From: Pseudoalteromonas sp. MEBiC 03607
Lineage (GTDB): Bacteria; Pseudomonadota; Gammaproteobacteria; Enterobacterales; Alteromonadaceae
Reading direction: 5' to 3'
Assembly: GCF_004792295.1 (NCBI RefSeq)
Contig: NZ_SRRY01000001.1
Location: forward strand, 1,994,501 to 2,058,500
DNA length: 64,000 nt
Part shown: positions 17,886 through 27,197 of the stretch, in pieces
Numbering within the stretch: the stretch's first letter is position 1
Layout: the number at the start of each line of letters is the position of its first letter
Notes under the pieces: model-generated
Database searches by the model: none
What the model saw: the letters and a program-made list of their open reading frames with translations, nothing else
Told to the model about the DNA's origin: nothing
Made by a program: the position numbers and the translations under genes

Positions 17886-17941
17886 GATAGCTGATAGCTG
17901 ATAGCTGATAGCTGATAGCTGATAGCTGATAGCTGATAGCT
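17886..17941. repeat. Perfect heptamer array, eight GATAGCT units
   Basis: Eight exact copies of GATAGCT (56 bases), ending one base before the YgjP-like stop codon. Read on the minus strand the unit is CAGCTAT in rotation, so it belongs to the same CAGCNNT family as the arrays at 14433 and 16526. Confidence 0.95.
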
Positions 17942-18436
17942 TTAATACGGATTTTTCCCTTCACCTACCAGCACACTGAATATTCTTAAATCCAGTTCTA
18001 GTTGATGGTATTGCGGCTCCATGTGGCAGCAAAGTTGATAGAAGGCTTTGTTGTGGTCTTTTTCTTTAAAATGGGCTAGCTCGTGTACGACGAGTGCTTT
18101 GAGTAGTGGCTCAGGTGCGCGAAGTAGGTCGCTATTAATGGCAAGGTCGTGTTTTCGGGTTTTACCTTGCATACGAAAAGTATGGGTCCCTAAGGCATTT
18201 GTGACCATATCGCCTTGTTTTTTGAATGCGGCACGGCCAAAAGGCAGGGCATTTTTAAGGTAGCGCTTTTTTAGTTCAGTGGCGTAATTGTATAAAGCTT
18301 TATCGCTGGTAATGCTATGCGCATCAGGGTATTTGCCTTTAAGGTATTTTGCGGCTCTGTCGCCATTAAATAGCTGTAACACTTGCTCAATGATGTGCGG
18401 CGGGTAACCTTGAAAATAACGGCTGTAATCTTTCAT
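17942..18436 (-). CDS. YgjP-like metallopeptidase domain protein (SprT/M48-like)
   Basis: A 164-residue protein whose C-terminal half carries VVHELAHFKEKDHNKAF, an HExxH zinc motif of the YgjP/DUF45 type. E. coli YgjP is of similar length (about 167). The open frame extends to 18493, but ATG 18436 has AGAGAAA upstream and avoids the 35-base overlap with the DUF72 gene, so I prefer it. Probably a zinc-dependent hydrolase acting in the cytoplasm; substrate unknown. Co-oriented with the DUF72 gene, 22 bases apart. Confidence 0.82.
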   Translation of the reverse strand: MKDYSRYFQGYPPHIIEQVLQLFNGDRAAKYLKGKYPDAHSITSDKALYNYATELKKRYLKNALPFGRAAFKKQGDMVTNALGTHTFRMQGKTRKHDLAINSDLLRAPEPLLKALVVHELAHFKEKDHNKAFYQLCCHMEPQYHQLELDLRIFSVLVGEGKNPY

Positions 18437-18458
18437 ATTTTCTCTGATAAATCGGGCG

Positions 18459-19307
18459 CTAAAATAAACTGCTTTGGCTTGCTTCGCGTTCACCTATAAA
18501 AGGTGCAAGCACGGGGTGATTGTAACCTAAATCTTTGCAAAACTGTCTTGCTAAAAGTGGTGACTGGCGATTATCTGCGGTATGAAAAAACAAATAGGGT
18601 GATTTTCCTTCATCAAGCCATTGCTTTACTTTTTTCAGCCATGGCTGGTAATACGACTTGTATTCATGTTCAAGACTGGCAATCACAAAGCGCAGCATAG
18701 GCTGATTTCCTGTTGCAATGGCATGCACAGGTAAATAAGGCTTTTTCTTTTGCGCATCAATGAGTGCATCGGTATCGGCGGGAACAGCAAACAAAGAGCG
18801 GGTATCCATGCTGATGCGATCTATATTATTTTCAATTAATAGCTGATTTAAACGAATTTCAGCATCATCTTTATTAAAGAAGCCGGGGTGACGTACTTCT
18901 ACACCGTAACTAAGTTGTTTAGGTAGTTGTGCAATAAAATTAGCAAGAAGGGGTAGGGCATCAGGACCAAAGGCGCGGGGTAGCTGTAACATGATTTGCC
19001 CCGTTTTAGCAAAAATTGGCTCAAATAAGTTTAGCCACGCATTAAGCTCACTAGTTATATTCGTCAGTTGTAATTCGTGACTAAAACGCCGATGAAACTT
19101 AAAAGTAAATTTAAAGTCTTCAGGTACCGCATCATGCCAGCGCACTAGTGACTCATGACTTGGGTCAGCATAAAAACTGGTGTTGCCCTCGACTGAATTA
19201 AAGCATTGCGCATACTCACTGAGCATATCGGCGCTTTTACAGTGACTAGAGAGCAAATTTCCTTTCCATGCGGTGCTAGACCACTGCGGACAACCTAAGT
19301 ACAGCAT
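18459..19307 (-). CDS. DUF72 domain protein (YecE-like)
   Basis: A 282-residue protein from ATG 19307 (the open frame runs further upstream without family similarity). It starts MLYLGCPQWSS, then NSVEGNTSFYADP and FKFTFKFHRRFSHEL, all characteristic of the DUF72 TIM-barrel family, followed by VEVRHPGFF. Function unknown; some members are proposed nucleic-acid- or metal-related hydrolases. It is divergent from aspS, with about 230 bases between starts. YecE and AspS genes are neighbours in other enterobacteria too, which supports the naming. Confidence 0.85.
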   Translation of the reverse strand: MLYLGCPQWSSTAWKGNLLSSHCKSADMLSEYAQCFNSVEGNTSFYADPSHESLVRWHDAVPEDFKFTFKFHRRFSHELQLTNITSELNAWLNLFEPIFAKTGQIMLQLPRAFGPDALPLLANFIAQLPKQLSYGVEVRHPGFFNKDDAEIRLNQLLIENNIDRISMDTRSLFAVPADTDALIDAQKKKPYLPVHAIATGNQPMLRFVIASLEHEYKSYYQPWLKKVKQWLDEGKSPYLFFHTADNRQSPLLARQFCKDLGYNHPVLAPFIGEREASQSSLF

Positions 19308-19535
19308 TAAATCAACCAATAAATTTAAATTATGTCTAGTGTAACAAAAGAAATGTTTGCTCAGAAGCCGGGGCATATATTTAGCCCCCCGACAGGTACT
19401 GCTGGCACTCGCATTTTGAGATGGTTTGGGTATAATGCTCTGCCTTAAATGATTACTTTGTATAGTGGCTTTTGCTCTCAAAATAGCGAACTCTTAAGAG
19501 CAGGCGGCTATAAGTCTTTAACTGACAGGAATACT

Positions 19536-21305
19536 ATGCGCTCTATATATTGCGGACAGCTAAATAAATCTCACGTAGATCAAGAAGTTGAACTATGTGG
19601 TTGGATCAACAAACGCCGTGACCTTGGTGGCCTTATCTTCGTCGATTTACGTGACAGAGAAGGTTTAGTACAAGTTGTTTTTGATCCTGAAGTAGAAGGA
19701 TTAATGGATACTGCGAATAAACTACGTCAAGAGTTTTGTGTGCAGTTAAAAGGTGTTGTTCGCGCACGCCCTGAAAGCCAAGTAAATAAAGACATGGCAA
19801 CAGGTGAAGTTGAAATTTTAGGCACAAGCTTAACTATCATCAACCGTTCAGAGCCATTACCACTTGATTTTAATCAGCAAAACTCTGAAGAGCGCCGCTT
19901 AAAATACCGTTACCTAGATTTACGTCGTCTTGAAATGAGCGACCGTATCAAACTTCGTGCAAAAGCGAGCAGCTTTGTGCGTCGTTTCTTAGATGACAAC
20001 GGTTTCTTAGATATCGAAACACCGGTACTGACAAAAGCTACACCAGAAGGTGCGCGTGACTACTTAGTACCTAGCCGTGTTCACAAAGGTAGCTTCTATG
20101 CTTTACCTCAGTCACCACAGTTATTTAAACAATTATTAATGATGTCGGGTTTTGACCGTTACTATCAAATTGTTAAATGTTTCCGTGACGAAGACTTACG
20201 TGCTGACCGTCAGCCAGAATTCACACAAATCGATTTAGAGACATCATTCATGAGCTCTGATCAAGTGCGTGCAATGACTGAGAAAATGATCCGCGAAATG
20301 TGGCAATCATTACTAGACGTTGACTTAGGCGACTTCCCAGTTATGCCTTACAGCGAAGCAATGCGTTTATATGGTTCTGATAAACCAGACCTACGTAACC
20401 CAATGCAGCTTGTTGACGTTGCTGATTTAGTAAAAGACGTTGAGTTTAAAGTATTCTCTGGTCCTGCTAATGACGAAAAAGGCCGTGTTGCGGTATTAAC
20501 TGTACCAGGCGGTGCTGAGCTTTCTCGTAAACAAATCGATGATTACACTAAATTCATCGGTATCTATGGCGCGAAAGGCCTAGCATGGATGAAAGTTAAC
20601 GACCGTGCTGCGGGCGTTGAAGGTGTGCAATCACCAATCGCTAAGTTCCTAAACGAAGAAGTGATCAACCAATTACTTGAGCGTACTAACGCACAATCTG
20701 GCGACATCATTTTATTCGGTGCTGACAAGCGCAACGTTGTAAACGAAGCAATGGGTGCGCTACGTCTTAAGATTGGTGTTGATTTAGGCATTACTGATCT
20801 AGATAGCTGGAAACCTTTATGGGTTGTTGACTTCCCAATGTTCGAAGAAGATGACGAAGGTACATTGCATGCGGTTCACCACCCATTCACTGCACCGAAA
20901 GGTATTTCTCCTGAAGAGCTTGAAGCAAACCCAGCTGGTGCACTATCAGATGCATACGACATGGTATTAAACGGCTACGAAGTTGGTGGTGGTTCGGTAC
21001 GTATTCACAATGCAGAAATGCAAGAAACAGCATTCAGAATTTTAGGTATCGAAGCGCAAGAGCAACAAGACAAGTTTGGTTTCTTACTTGATGCACTTAA
21101 ATACGGTACGCCACCGCATGCAGGTCTTGCGTTTGGTCTTGACCGCTTAGTTATGTTGTTATGCGGTACTGATAACATTCGTGACGTTATTGCTTTCCCT
21201 AAAACAACTCAAGCATCATGTTTATTAACAGATGCACCAAGCAAAGCAAATGCAGATGCATTAACTGAGCTTGCAATTGATGTTGTAGCGAAAGACGCTG
21301 AATAA
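19536..21305 (+). CDS. aspS: Aspartyl-tRNA synthetase AspS
   Basis: A 589-residue class IIb synthetase (E. coli 590) that charges tRNA-Asp. N-terminal OB-fold anticodon-binding domain ([23 protein letters not shown]), motif 2 ([22 protein letters not shown]), GAD insert, and motif 3 ([13 protein letters not shown]) are visible. I chose ATG 19536 with AGGA upstream; the in-frame extension back to 19449 is not part of the family. A terminator follows. Confidence 0.98.
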   Translation: MRSIYCGQLNKSHVDQEVELCGWINKRRDLGGLIFVDLRDREGLVQVVFDPEVEGLMDTANKLRQEFCVQLKGVVRARPESQVNKDMATGEVEILGTSLTIINRSEPLPLDFNQQNSEERRLKYRYLDLRRLEMSDRIKLRAKASSFVRRFLDDNGFLDIETPVLTKATPEGARDYLVPSRVHKGSFYALPQSPQLFKQLLMMSGFDRYYQIVKCFRDEDLRADRQPEFTQIDLETSFMSSDQVRAMTEKMIREMWQSLLDVDLGDFPVMPYSEAMRLYGSDKPDLRNPMQLVDVADLVKDVEFKVFSGPANDEKGRVAVLTVPGGAELSRKQIDDYTKFIGIYGAKGLAWMKVNDRAAGVEGVQSPIAKFLNEEVINQLLERTNAQSGDIILFGADKRNVVNEAMGALRLKIGVDLGITDLDSWKPLWVVDFPMFEEDDEGTLHAVHHPFTAPKGISPEELEANPAGALSDAYDMVLNGYEVGGGSVRIHNAEMQETAFRILGIEAQEQQDKFGFLLDALKYGTPPHAGLAFGLDRLVMLLCGTDNIRDVIAFPKTTQASCLLTDAPSKANADALTELAIDVVAKDAE

Positions 21306-21325
21306 TTGGTAAAAGCCTGATTTAC

Positions 21326-21359
21326 GAAAACCCTAAGGTGTATGCCCTAGGGTTTTTTT
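21326..21359 (+). terminator. aspS terminator
   Basis: ACCCTA pairs with TAGGGT around an 11-12-base loop, followed by TTTTTTT. Confidence 0.8.
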
Positions 21360-21400
21360 GTGTTTAAATAAATACTTAGTATGTTCTTCAAGGAAAGAGT

Positions 21401-21607
21401 GTGAATATCAGTGCAACTTTAATCGGGCAAATAATTTTTATTTTGATCCCTGTTTTTGCCGCGATCAGCTATTACTTAGGTAAGCGTAAAACCTCAACAC
21501 CAATTGTGGTGGCAATTATTGGTGGCTTACTAGGGCTAATTCCATTGTTCGGTCTTATTTTTATTGCTGTACTTGCGCTTAAAAAAGATATTGAGACCAC
21601 CGCGTGA
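21401..21607 (+). CDS. Small two-helix membrane protein
   Basis: A 68-residue protein with GTG start (GGAAAGA upstream) and two hydrophobic segments, about 8-25 and 34-60, separated by a basic loop GKRKTS. Its stop overlaps the GTG start of the pentapeptide-repeat gene (GTGA), so the two are translationally coupled. I do not recognise a family; it resembles small antiterminator-like or phage-holin-sized membrane proteins only in topology. Confidence 0.7.
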   Translation: MNISATLIGQIIFILIPVFAAISYYLGKRKTSTPIVVAIIGGLLGLIPLFGLIFIAVLALKKDIETTA

Positions 21608-22194
21608 TCGCAAGCCATTCGCTTTATTTTGAACACACTTTTGAATTAAACCTAGCAGGGCAAACATTTTCACATTGTGAATTTGAGCAATGTGAATTTA
21701 TCGACTGTGACTTTAGCAATAGCCAGTTTGAAAACTGCCGGTTCATAGAATGCGAGTTTAAAAACTGCAATTTAGCTGCACTTGGGCTTAGGTACACCTC
21801 ACTCGAAGAGGTGAGCTTTAAACAGTGTAAATTAACCAGTGTGCGCTTTACTGATGTTGATTGGCCGTTACTTGCCAGCCGTGCCCCTGTGAGTTTTATT
21901 GGCTGTGAACTAAGCCATAGTAGCTTTTTTGAGCTTAGTTTAAAGGCTTTAAAAATGCGCAGCTGTTTTGCCAAAGATGTTGATTTTAGACATGCGGATT
22001 TATCATCTGCTGATTTTACTGATACTGATTTTCGTGACAGCTTGTTTCAACAAACCAACCTCAGTAAAGCTAATTTTATTGGTGCCAGCCACTTCGCCAT
22101 TGATATAACAGCTAACAATATCAGTAAGGCCAAATTTGAGCGTTATGCAGCTCTGGATTTATTAGCAGGGCTCGATATAGAGCTGGTGGATTAA
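21604..22194 (+). CDS. Pentapeptide repeat protein, Qnr-like layout
   Basis: A 196-residue protein made mostly of pentapeptide repeats A(D/N)LXX with central F/L, e.g. FSHCEFEQCEFIDCDF at the N-terminus and FRHADLSSADFTDTDFRDSLF later. These form a right-handed quadrilateral beta-helix that can mimic DNA. A break near residues 80-100 separates two blocks, and the C-terminal helix-like tail (LDLLAGLDIELVD) recalls Qnr and related topoisomerase-protecting proteins. It is slightly shorter than Qnr (about 218). Protection of gyrase is a possibility, not shown. GTG start overlaps the upstream stop. Confidence 0.8.
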   Translation: MIASHSLYFEHTFELNLAGQTFSHCEFEQCEFIDCDFSNSQFENCRFIECEFKNCNLAALGLRYTSLEEVSFKQCKLTSVRFTDVDWPLLASRAPVSFIGCELSHSSFFELSLKALKMRSCFAKDVDFRHADLSSADFTDTDFRDSLFQQTNLSKANFIGASHFAIDITANNISKAKFERYAALDLLAGLDIELVD

Positions 22195-22225
22195 ATATTT
22201 TTGCTAATTAAGGTTAAGGAAAGTT

Positions 22226-22813
22226 ATGAATTTAAGTCCCATCACCTTGGAAGGTCAATTTGTTAAATTAGTGCCGTTAACGCTTGAGCATCGCGATGCT
22301 TTAGTAAACGCCGCTACGGATGGAAAGCTTTGGGAGCTTTGGTTTACCTCGGTGCCCAATGAAGAACGTGTTGACGATTATTTAAGCATGGCGTTTGAAC
22401 AACAGTCACTTGGTCGCGCATTACCATTTGCTGTTATCGATAAACACACCGATGAGGTGATAGGCTCAACTCGCTTTTGTAATATCGACAGTAAAAACCG
22501 CCGTTTAGAAATTGGCTACACCTGGTATGCCAAGCGCTTTCAGCGAACTGGGGTTAATACTGAGTGTAAAAAACTGCTACTGAGTTATGCATTTGAAACG
22601 CTTAATGTGATTGCTGTTGAGTTTCGTACCCATTGGCATAATCAAGCTTCGCGCAATGCCATTGCTCGCTTAGGGGCGAAACAAGATGGGGTGCTTCGTA
22701 ATCACCAAATAATGGCCGATGGCTGCGTCCGCGATACTGTGGTGTTTTCAATTATTGATGGTGAGTGGCCGATGGTTAAACGTAGTTTAGAATTCAAATT
22801 AGGGCAGTCATAG
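22226..22813 (+). CDS. GNAT family N-acetyltransferase (RimJ/RimL-like)
   Basis: A 195-residue protein. The segments IGSTRFCNIDSKNRRLEIGYTWY and QRTGVNTECKKLLLSYAFE, followed by RNAIARLGAKQDGVLR, match the acetyl-CoA-binding core of the acetyltransf_3 (RimJ/RimL) group. Such enzymes acetylate protein N-termini or small amines; the substrate is unknown. An AAGGAAAG ribosome site precedes ATG 22226. The alpha/beta hydrolase gene starts one base past the stop, so they probably share a transcript. Confidence 0.88.
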   Translation: MNLSPITLEGQFVKLVPLTLEHRDALVNAATDGKLWELWFTSVPNEERVDDYLSMAFEQQSLGRALPFAVIDKHTDEVIGSTRFCNIDSKNRRLEIGYTWYAKRFQRTGVNTECKKLLLSYAFETLNVIAVEFRTHWHNQASRNAIARLGAKQDGVLRNHQIMADGCVRDTVVFSIIDGEWPMVKRSLEFKLGQS

Positions 22814-22814
22814 A

Positions 22815-23546
22815 ATGTTAAATATTAAAAAGGCGGCGCTAATGCTCGCGTTAACCCTTAGCGGGCAAACAGCCTTTGCAAATCAAACTGAGACACTGTT
22901 TGATACTGAGCGGGCACGCCATATTCCGGTGACCATTACAGCAGCCGATAGCAAATGCACGATAAATAAAAAGTGCCCCGTGGCGTTTATTGGGGCAGGC
23001 TATGGTATGGCACATACAGACTATCAATTTGCCCAGCAGGCCTTTCATCAGCATGGTTATTTAACGGTTGAAGTTGCTCATGAGTTAAAAGGTGATCCGA
23101 GTTTAAACCCTGAGCCACCCTACATGACCACACGCATGGAAAACTGGCACCGTGGTGTACAAACCCTTGAGTTTTTAGCTACAGAGCTTGCAAAGCGATA
23201 TCCTGCGTATGACTTTAATCAGCTCACTTTATTTGGTCACTCAAATGGAGGTGATATTGCAGCATTATATGCCGCTATTTATCCCGCTAAGGTGTCTAAG
23301 CTGATCACCCTTGATCATCGCCGTATGCTGATCCCGCGAAACAAAAATATTGCTGTACTGACACTACGCGGTAGCGATTACCCAGCAGATGACAACGTAT
23401 TGCTAACGCCGCAAGAGCTCGCTGTATACCTCGTGACGCAAATTAAGCTTAAAGATTCGCGCCATAACGATATGTATGATGGTGGCCCAAAAGCGCTTGT
23501 AGCATGTATGAGTAAAGAACTTAACGCGTTTTTATCTCGCTATTGA
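22815..23546 (+). CDS. Exported alpha/beta hydrolase
   Basis: A 243-residue protein with a signal peptide cleaved near AFANQ (residue 23). The nucleophile motif GHSNGG and a late DSRHNDMYDGG with the probable catalytic His are visible. It should be a periplasmic or secreted esterase/lipase-like enzyme; substrate unknown. It follows the GNAT gene by one base. The stop codon lies in a 13-bp hairpin shared with the convergent MBL-fold gene. Confidence 0.8.
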   Translation: MLNIKKAALMLALTLSGQTAFANQTETLFDTERARHIPVTITAADSKCTINKKCPVAFIGAGYGMAHTDYQFAQQAFHQHGYLTVEVAHELKGDPSLNPEPPYMTTRMENWHRGVQTLEFLATELAKRYPAYDFNQLTLFGHSNGGDIAALYAAIYPAKVSKLITLDHRRMLIPRNKNIAVLTLRGSDYPADDNVLLTPQELAVYLVTQIKLKDSRHNDMYDGGPKALVACMSKELNAFLSRY

Positions 23547-23570
23547 TGCTCAGTTAAAACTGAGCATCAA
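23543..23570. terminator. Bidirectional hairpin between convergent genes
   Basis: TTGATGCTCAGTT pairs perfectly with AACTGAGCATCAA with a 2-base loop. It contains the hydrolase stop and the end of the MBL-fold gene. T tracts are absent, so termination strength is uncertain. Confidence 0.55.
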
Positions 23571-24441
23571 TATCGCTGCGAAAATTATAATAGCCCATCT
23601 CGACAAGGTTGTTATACACACCCTCAATATTCAGTGGTAGCCATTGATGGTACATTTTTAAATGGCTGTATTTAGGTAAGTTTATTTCTTTTTGTAAGGT
23701 CGCAAGATTTTTACCTTTTAACATGCCATCTCGAACGGCAGCGTGTAAGTCTTGAATATAGTGTAAGTACGAGACAACATCATCGCGGTTGCCAGTATCT
23801 GCATGGCCACCTATAAATGCAGCAAACGCAGGTTCATTTAGCACCGCTTTGGTTGAATGCAGCATGCCGTTAATATCGTAACCAATCAGGTTTTTATATG
23901 GCATGCGGCCAAGCACAATCCAATCAACAACATAAAGTACATTGGCAGGCATAAAACGCATACTGACATTGCCGCGCCCATTATTTGGCCCGTAGTAATT
24001 AAGAAGCACGTAACTATCACCTAATTCGATTTTGAGTGTATCGGTAAATGTAAGATCAGGTAGGGCAGTAGGCACTTTATTTAATTTAAGGTCATCAGCT
24101 GCAAACTGGTGAGCAACGACCGTAGTGTTGTTATCGATTAGCTCATTACCGCCCATTGCATGGTCAACATGGCTATGGCTGTACAGCATAAATTTGATTT
24201 CGGCATTAAAGGTTTTCTTGATATAGCTTTTTAAGTATTTTGCGGCATCGCTATTGATAGGATCAGTCACTAAGGCAAGGTTATCAACAATCATAAAAGC
24301 GCTGTGGTAATGGCCAGCACTAAAGCGATATACGTTGTCTTTAATATTTTCGACTTTATAGTTGGCTTGTTCTGCACAGATGGCCTGGTTGGTAACGAGT
24401 ATCAGCGCACTGAAAAGTAAGATTTGCAGCCTTTTGAACAT
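23554..24441 (-). CDS. MBL-fold metallo-hydrolase, exported
   Basis: A 295-residue protein with a signal peptide ending near AICAEQ. The metallo-beta-lactamase motif HSHVDHAMGG supplies three metal ligands, and FIGGHADTGNRDDV contains another His. The arrangement is that of subclass B3-like or glyoxalase II-like hydrolases of the Zn superfamily, but a real beta-lactamase activity is not implied. Located in the periplasm by signal peptide. Substrate unknown. Followed by the shared hairpin. Confidence 0.82.
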   Translation of the reverse strand: MFKRLQILLFSALILVTNQAICAEQANYKVENIKDNVYRFSAGHYHSAFMIVDNLALVTDPINSDAAKYLKSYIKKTFNAEIKFMLYSHSHVDHAMGGNELIDNNTTVVAHQFAADDLKLNKVPTALPDLTFTDTLKIELGDSYVLLNYYGPNNGRGNVSMRFMPANVLYVVDWIVLGRMPYKNLIGYDINGMLHSTKAVLNEPAFAAFIGGHADTGNRDDVVSYLHYIQDLHAAVRDGMLKGKNLATLQKEINLPKYSHLKMYHQWLPLNIEGVYNNLVEMGYYNFRSDIDAQF

Positions 24442-24679
24442 TAGCGATCCTTTTGCGTTGAAACGTGTCTAGTTGGCCATACCTAAGTTTAGATGATAGT
24501 ACATATTATACTACTTAAATGCTTAGTTGATCTGTATCAAACTTAAGGAGTTAAGCAAGGTAGGGGCGGACATAAGTCCTTATGTTTTTGCCTGTGTTTC
24601 TCTATCCTCGCGAAGCGCTATAATGAAGAAATGCTATGCTTAGCACAGACTTCTAGAACCTTATTCACTGGAAAAGACA

Positions 24680-25522
24680 ATGCAACATTTACCTACCGTT
24701 GATTATAAAGCGAGCGATGCGGCCGCTCAATTTGTTGAGTCACTAAGAAACACAGGTTTCGGTGTATTAAAAAATCACCCAATCCCTCAGTCATTAGTTG
24801 AGTCTATTTACAAAAATTGGCAAGAATTCTTTAATTCTGAGCAAAAGCACGAGTTTTTATTTTCAAAAGAGACACAAGATGGTTATTTCCCACCATCAGT
24901 GTCAGAAGTTGCAAAAGGCTTTACCGTTAAAGATATTAAAGAGTACTACCACGTTTATCCAAAAGGCCGTGTTCCAGCACAGCTAGAAGAAGAAATTCGT
25001 GAGTACTACCGTTTAGCGAATGAGTTTGCAGCTACATTATTAAGCTGGGTTCAAGCTGAAGCACCAGAAGAGGTGCGCGCTAAGTTCTCTATCGATCTTA
25101 AAGATATGATTGCTAACTCAGAGCAAACACTCCTGCGTATTCTTCATTACCCACCAATGACTGGTGATGAAGAGCCAGGTGCAATCCGTGCGGCAGCGCA
25201 TGGTGACATCAACCTATTAACTGTATTACCTGCGGCGAATGAGCCTGGTTTACAAGTACAAACAACGGATGGCGGTTGGTTAGACGTACCATGTGATTTT
25301 GGTAACCTGATCATCAATATTGGCGACATGCTTCAAGAAGCGTCAGGTGGTTACTTCCCATCAACGATTCACCGCGTGATCAACCCAACGGGTAAAGCGT
25401 CAACGAAATCACGTATTTCGTTACCATTATTCTTACACCCGCGTCCTGATGTTGTGCTATCTGAGCGCTACACCGCAGACAGCTACCTACAAGAGCGTTT
25501 ACGCGAGCTTGGTGTTAAGTAA
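24680..25522 (+). CDS. Isopenicillin N synthase-like 2OG-Fe(II) oxygenase
   Basis: A 280-residue protein. The N-terminal DIOX_N-like part (NTGFGVLKNHPIP) is followed by the catalytic jelly roll. Iron ligands are seen in AAHGDINLLTVL (HxD) and STIHRVINP (distal His), and the cosubstrate-binding RxS in SRISLPLFLHP. The protein uses 2-oxoglutarate and O2 or a related chemistry; the substrate is not predictable, and no antibiotic biosynthesis genes are nearby. Monocistronic, with a strong terminator after it. Confidence 0.88.
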   Translation: MQHLPTVDYKASDAAAQFVESLRNTGFGVLKNHPIPQSLVESIYKNWQEFFNSEQKHEFLFSKETQDGYFPPSVSEVAKGFTVKDIKEYYHVYPKGRVPAQLEEEIREYYRLANEFAATLLSWVQAEAPEEVRAKFSIDLKDMIANSEQTLLRILHYPPMTGDEEPGAIRAAAHGDINLLTVLPAANEPGLQVQTTDGGWLDVPCDFGNLIINIGDMLQEASGGYFPSTIHRVINPTGKASTKSRISLPLFLHPRPDVVLSERYTADSYLQERLRELGVK

Positions 25523-25541
25523 AGATTGGGTATATGAGAAC

Positions 25542-25567
25542 AAAGCGGCATTAAAGCCGCTTTTTTT
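25542..25567 (+). terminator. Terminator after oxygenase gene
   Basis: AAAGCGGC (25542-25549) pairs with GCCGCTTT (25556-25563), followed by TTTTT. Confidence 0.9.
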
Positions 25568-25696
25568 ATGCCTTAAATTAGTCTGCTAAGTTCAGCATTA
25601 AGTGTTAGTTTGCAAATAATTCCATGCATTATTGACTATCCTAGGTATAATGCGCGCACTTCGCCGAATCGGCTGAATTTTTTAAAGAGAGATAGT

Positions 25697-27145
25697 ATGA
25701 GTTTTGATGGGTTAGGTTTATCACCAGCTTTAGTAAATGCAGTTTTAGAAAAGGGCTATGAAGCACCAACGCCTATTCAATCACAAGCTATCCCTGCGAT
25801 CATTGAAGGCCGCGATGTTATGGCCGCAGCGCAAACGGGTACAGGTAAAACAGCAGGTTTTACGCTGCCGTTAATTGAGCGCTTGTCAAAAGGCCCTAAA
25901 GCGGGTGGTAATAAAGTACGAGCATTGGTACTGGCACCAACCCGTGAGCTTGCTTTACAAGTAAGTGAAAATGTTGAGCAATATGCAAAACATTCAAATG
26001 TCAGCTCATTTGTTGTTTATGGTGGCGTTAAAATTAATCCACAAATGCTGCGCCTTCGCAAAGGTGTTGATATTTTAGTAGCAACACCAGGTCGCTTGTT
26101 AGACCTACATAATCAAAATGCTGTTAAGTTTGATGATTTAGAAGTGCTGATCCTTGATGAAGCCGACCGTATGCTCGATATGGGCTTTATTCATGACATC
26201 AAACGTATCATTGCTAAATTGCCTGCTAAACGTCAAAACCTGATGTTTTCAGCGACTTTCTCTGATGAAATTCGTGAACTTGCAAAAGGGCTAATTAACG
26301 ACCCAGTTGAAATTTCAGTCGCAGCAAAAAACACCACAGCTAAAACGGTTTCGCAGTCTGTTTATGCGGTCGATAAAACACGCAAAACAGCACTACTTAG
26401 TCATTTGATCCGTAGCAATGATTGGCAGCAAGTATTAGTATTTTGCCGTACCAAACATGGTGCGAACCGCTTAGTTAAGCAGCTTGAACGCGATGATATT
26501 GTCGGCGCTGCCATTCACGGTAATAAATCGCAAGGCGCTCGCGTTAAAGCGCTTGAAGGCTTTAAATCGGGTGAAGTGCGCGTATTAGTGGCAACCGATA
26601 TCGTTGCTCGTGGCCTAGATATTGTTGAGCTACCTCACGTTGTTAACTACGATTTACCGAATATTTATGAAGATTACGTACACCGTATTGGCCGTACAGG
26701 CCGAGCGGGTGCATCAGGTCATGCTATTTCGTTTGTTACAGCTGATGATGCCGACGATTTGTATGGTATTGAGCGCTTTATTGGTGAGCTTATTCCGCGT
26801 GCAACCGAAGCAGGTTTTGAGCCAAGCAAACCAGTTGCTGAAAAGCCACTAGATACGCGTCCAATCAAGCCGAAAAAACCAAAGAAACCGAAAAAGCCAA
26901 AAGCACCAGCTCAAGATGGTCAAGGTGCAGCAAAACCTGCACAAAAGCCAAAACCTAAATCGCAAAAGCGACCTTCACAAGGTAAGTGGCAGGGTAAGGG
27001 TAAAGAGCAGGGCCAAAACCAAAAAGGCGCTAACAACGGGAATAAATCGAATAACAATAAACCCACAGGTAATAAACCTACGGGTAATCGTCAGCGTGTG
27101 TCTGGGCCATCTCGACCAAGACGTAAACCCGCTGCGGATAGTTGA
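25697..27145 (+). CDS. rhlE: DEAD-box RNA helicase, RhlE-like
   Basis: A 482-residue ATP-dependent RNA helicase. Motifs in order: Q motif ([14 protein letters not shown]), I ([11 protein letters not shown]), Ia (APTRELALQ), Ib (TPGRLLD), II ([12 protein letters not shown]), III (SATFS), V ([11 protein letters not shown]), and VI ([10 protein letters not shown]). The C-terminus is a long Lys/Pro/Asn-rich basic tail (after about 400), typical of RhlE in Alteromonadales and useful for RNA binding. ATG 25697 has AAAGAGAGA upstream and begins the family sequence [10 protein letters not shown]; the frame extends further upstream without similarity. RhlE is often cold-related and works on ribosome or mRNA. 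Confidence 0.92.
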   Translation: MSFDGLGLSPALVNAVLEKGYEAPTPIQSQAIPAIIEGRDVMAAAQTGTGKTAGFTLPLIERLSKGPKAGGNKVRALVLAPTRELALQVSENVEQYAKHSNVSSFVVYGGVKINPQMLRLRKGVDILVATPGRLLDLHNQNAVKFDDLEVLILDEADRMLDMGFIHDIKRIIAKLPAKRQNLMFSATFSDEIRELAKGLINDPVEISVAAKNTTAKTVSQSVYAVDKTRKTALLSHLIRSNDWQQVLVFCRTKHGANRLVKQLERDDIVGAAIHGNKSQGARVKALEGFKSGEVRVLVATDIVARGLDIVELPHVVNYDLPNIYEDYVHRIGRTGRAGASGHAISFVTADDADDLYGIERFIGELIPRATEAGFEPSKPVAEKPLDTRPIKPKKPKKPKKPKAPAQDGQGAAKPAQKPKPKSQKRPSQGKWQGKGKEQGQNQKGANNGNKSNNNKPTGNKPTGNRQRVSGPSRPRRKPAADS

Positions 27146-27158
27146 TAACAGTAAAAAC

Positions 27159-27190
27159 AAAAAACGCGCAATTGCGCGTTTTTGTTTTTC
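27159..27190. terminator. Bidirectional terminator between rhlE and DUF3307 genes
   Basis: A perfect 24-bp palindrome, AAAAACGCGCAA joined to TTGCGCGTTTTT (27160-27183), with A and T tracts on both sides. Confidence 0.9.
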
Positions 27191-27197
27191 TAAGCGA

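Noticed and set aside
17886..17941. Heptamer array considered as a CRISPR
   Set aside because: Units are 7 bases with no spacers; it is a simple tandem repeat.
19449..19535. N-terminal extension of aspS
   Set aside because: Not part of the family; ATG 19536 has a ribosome site and gives the normal length.
23554..24441. MBL-fold protein as a true beta-lactamase
   Set aside because: Only the general metal motif supports it; the superfamily is broad and no resistance context is present.
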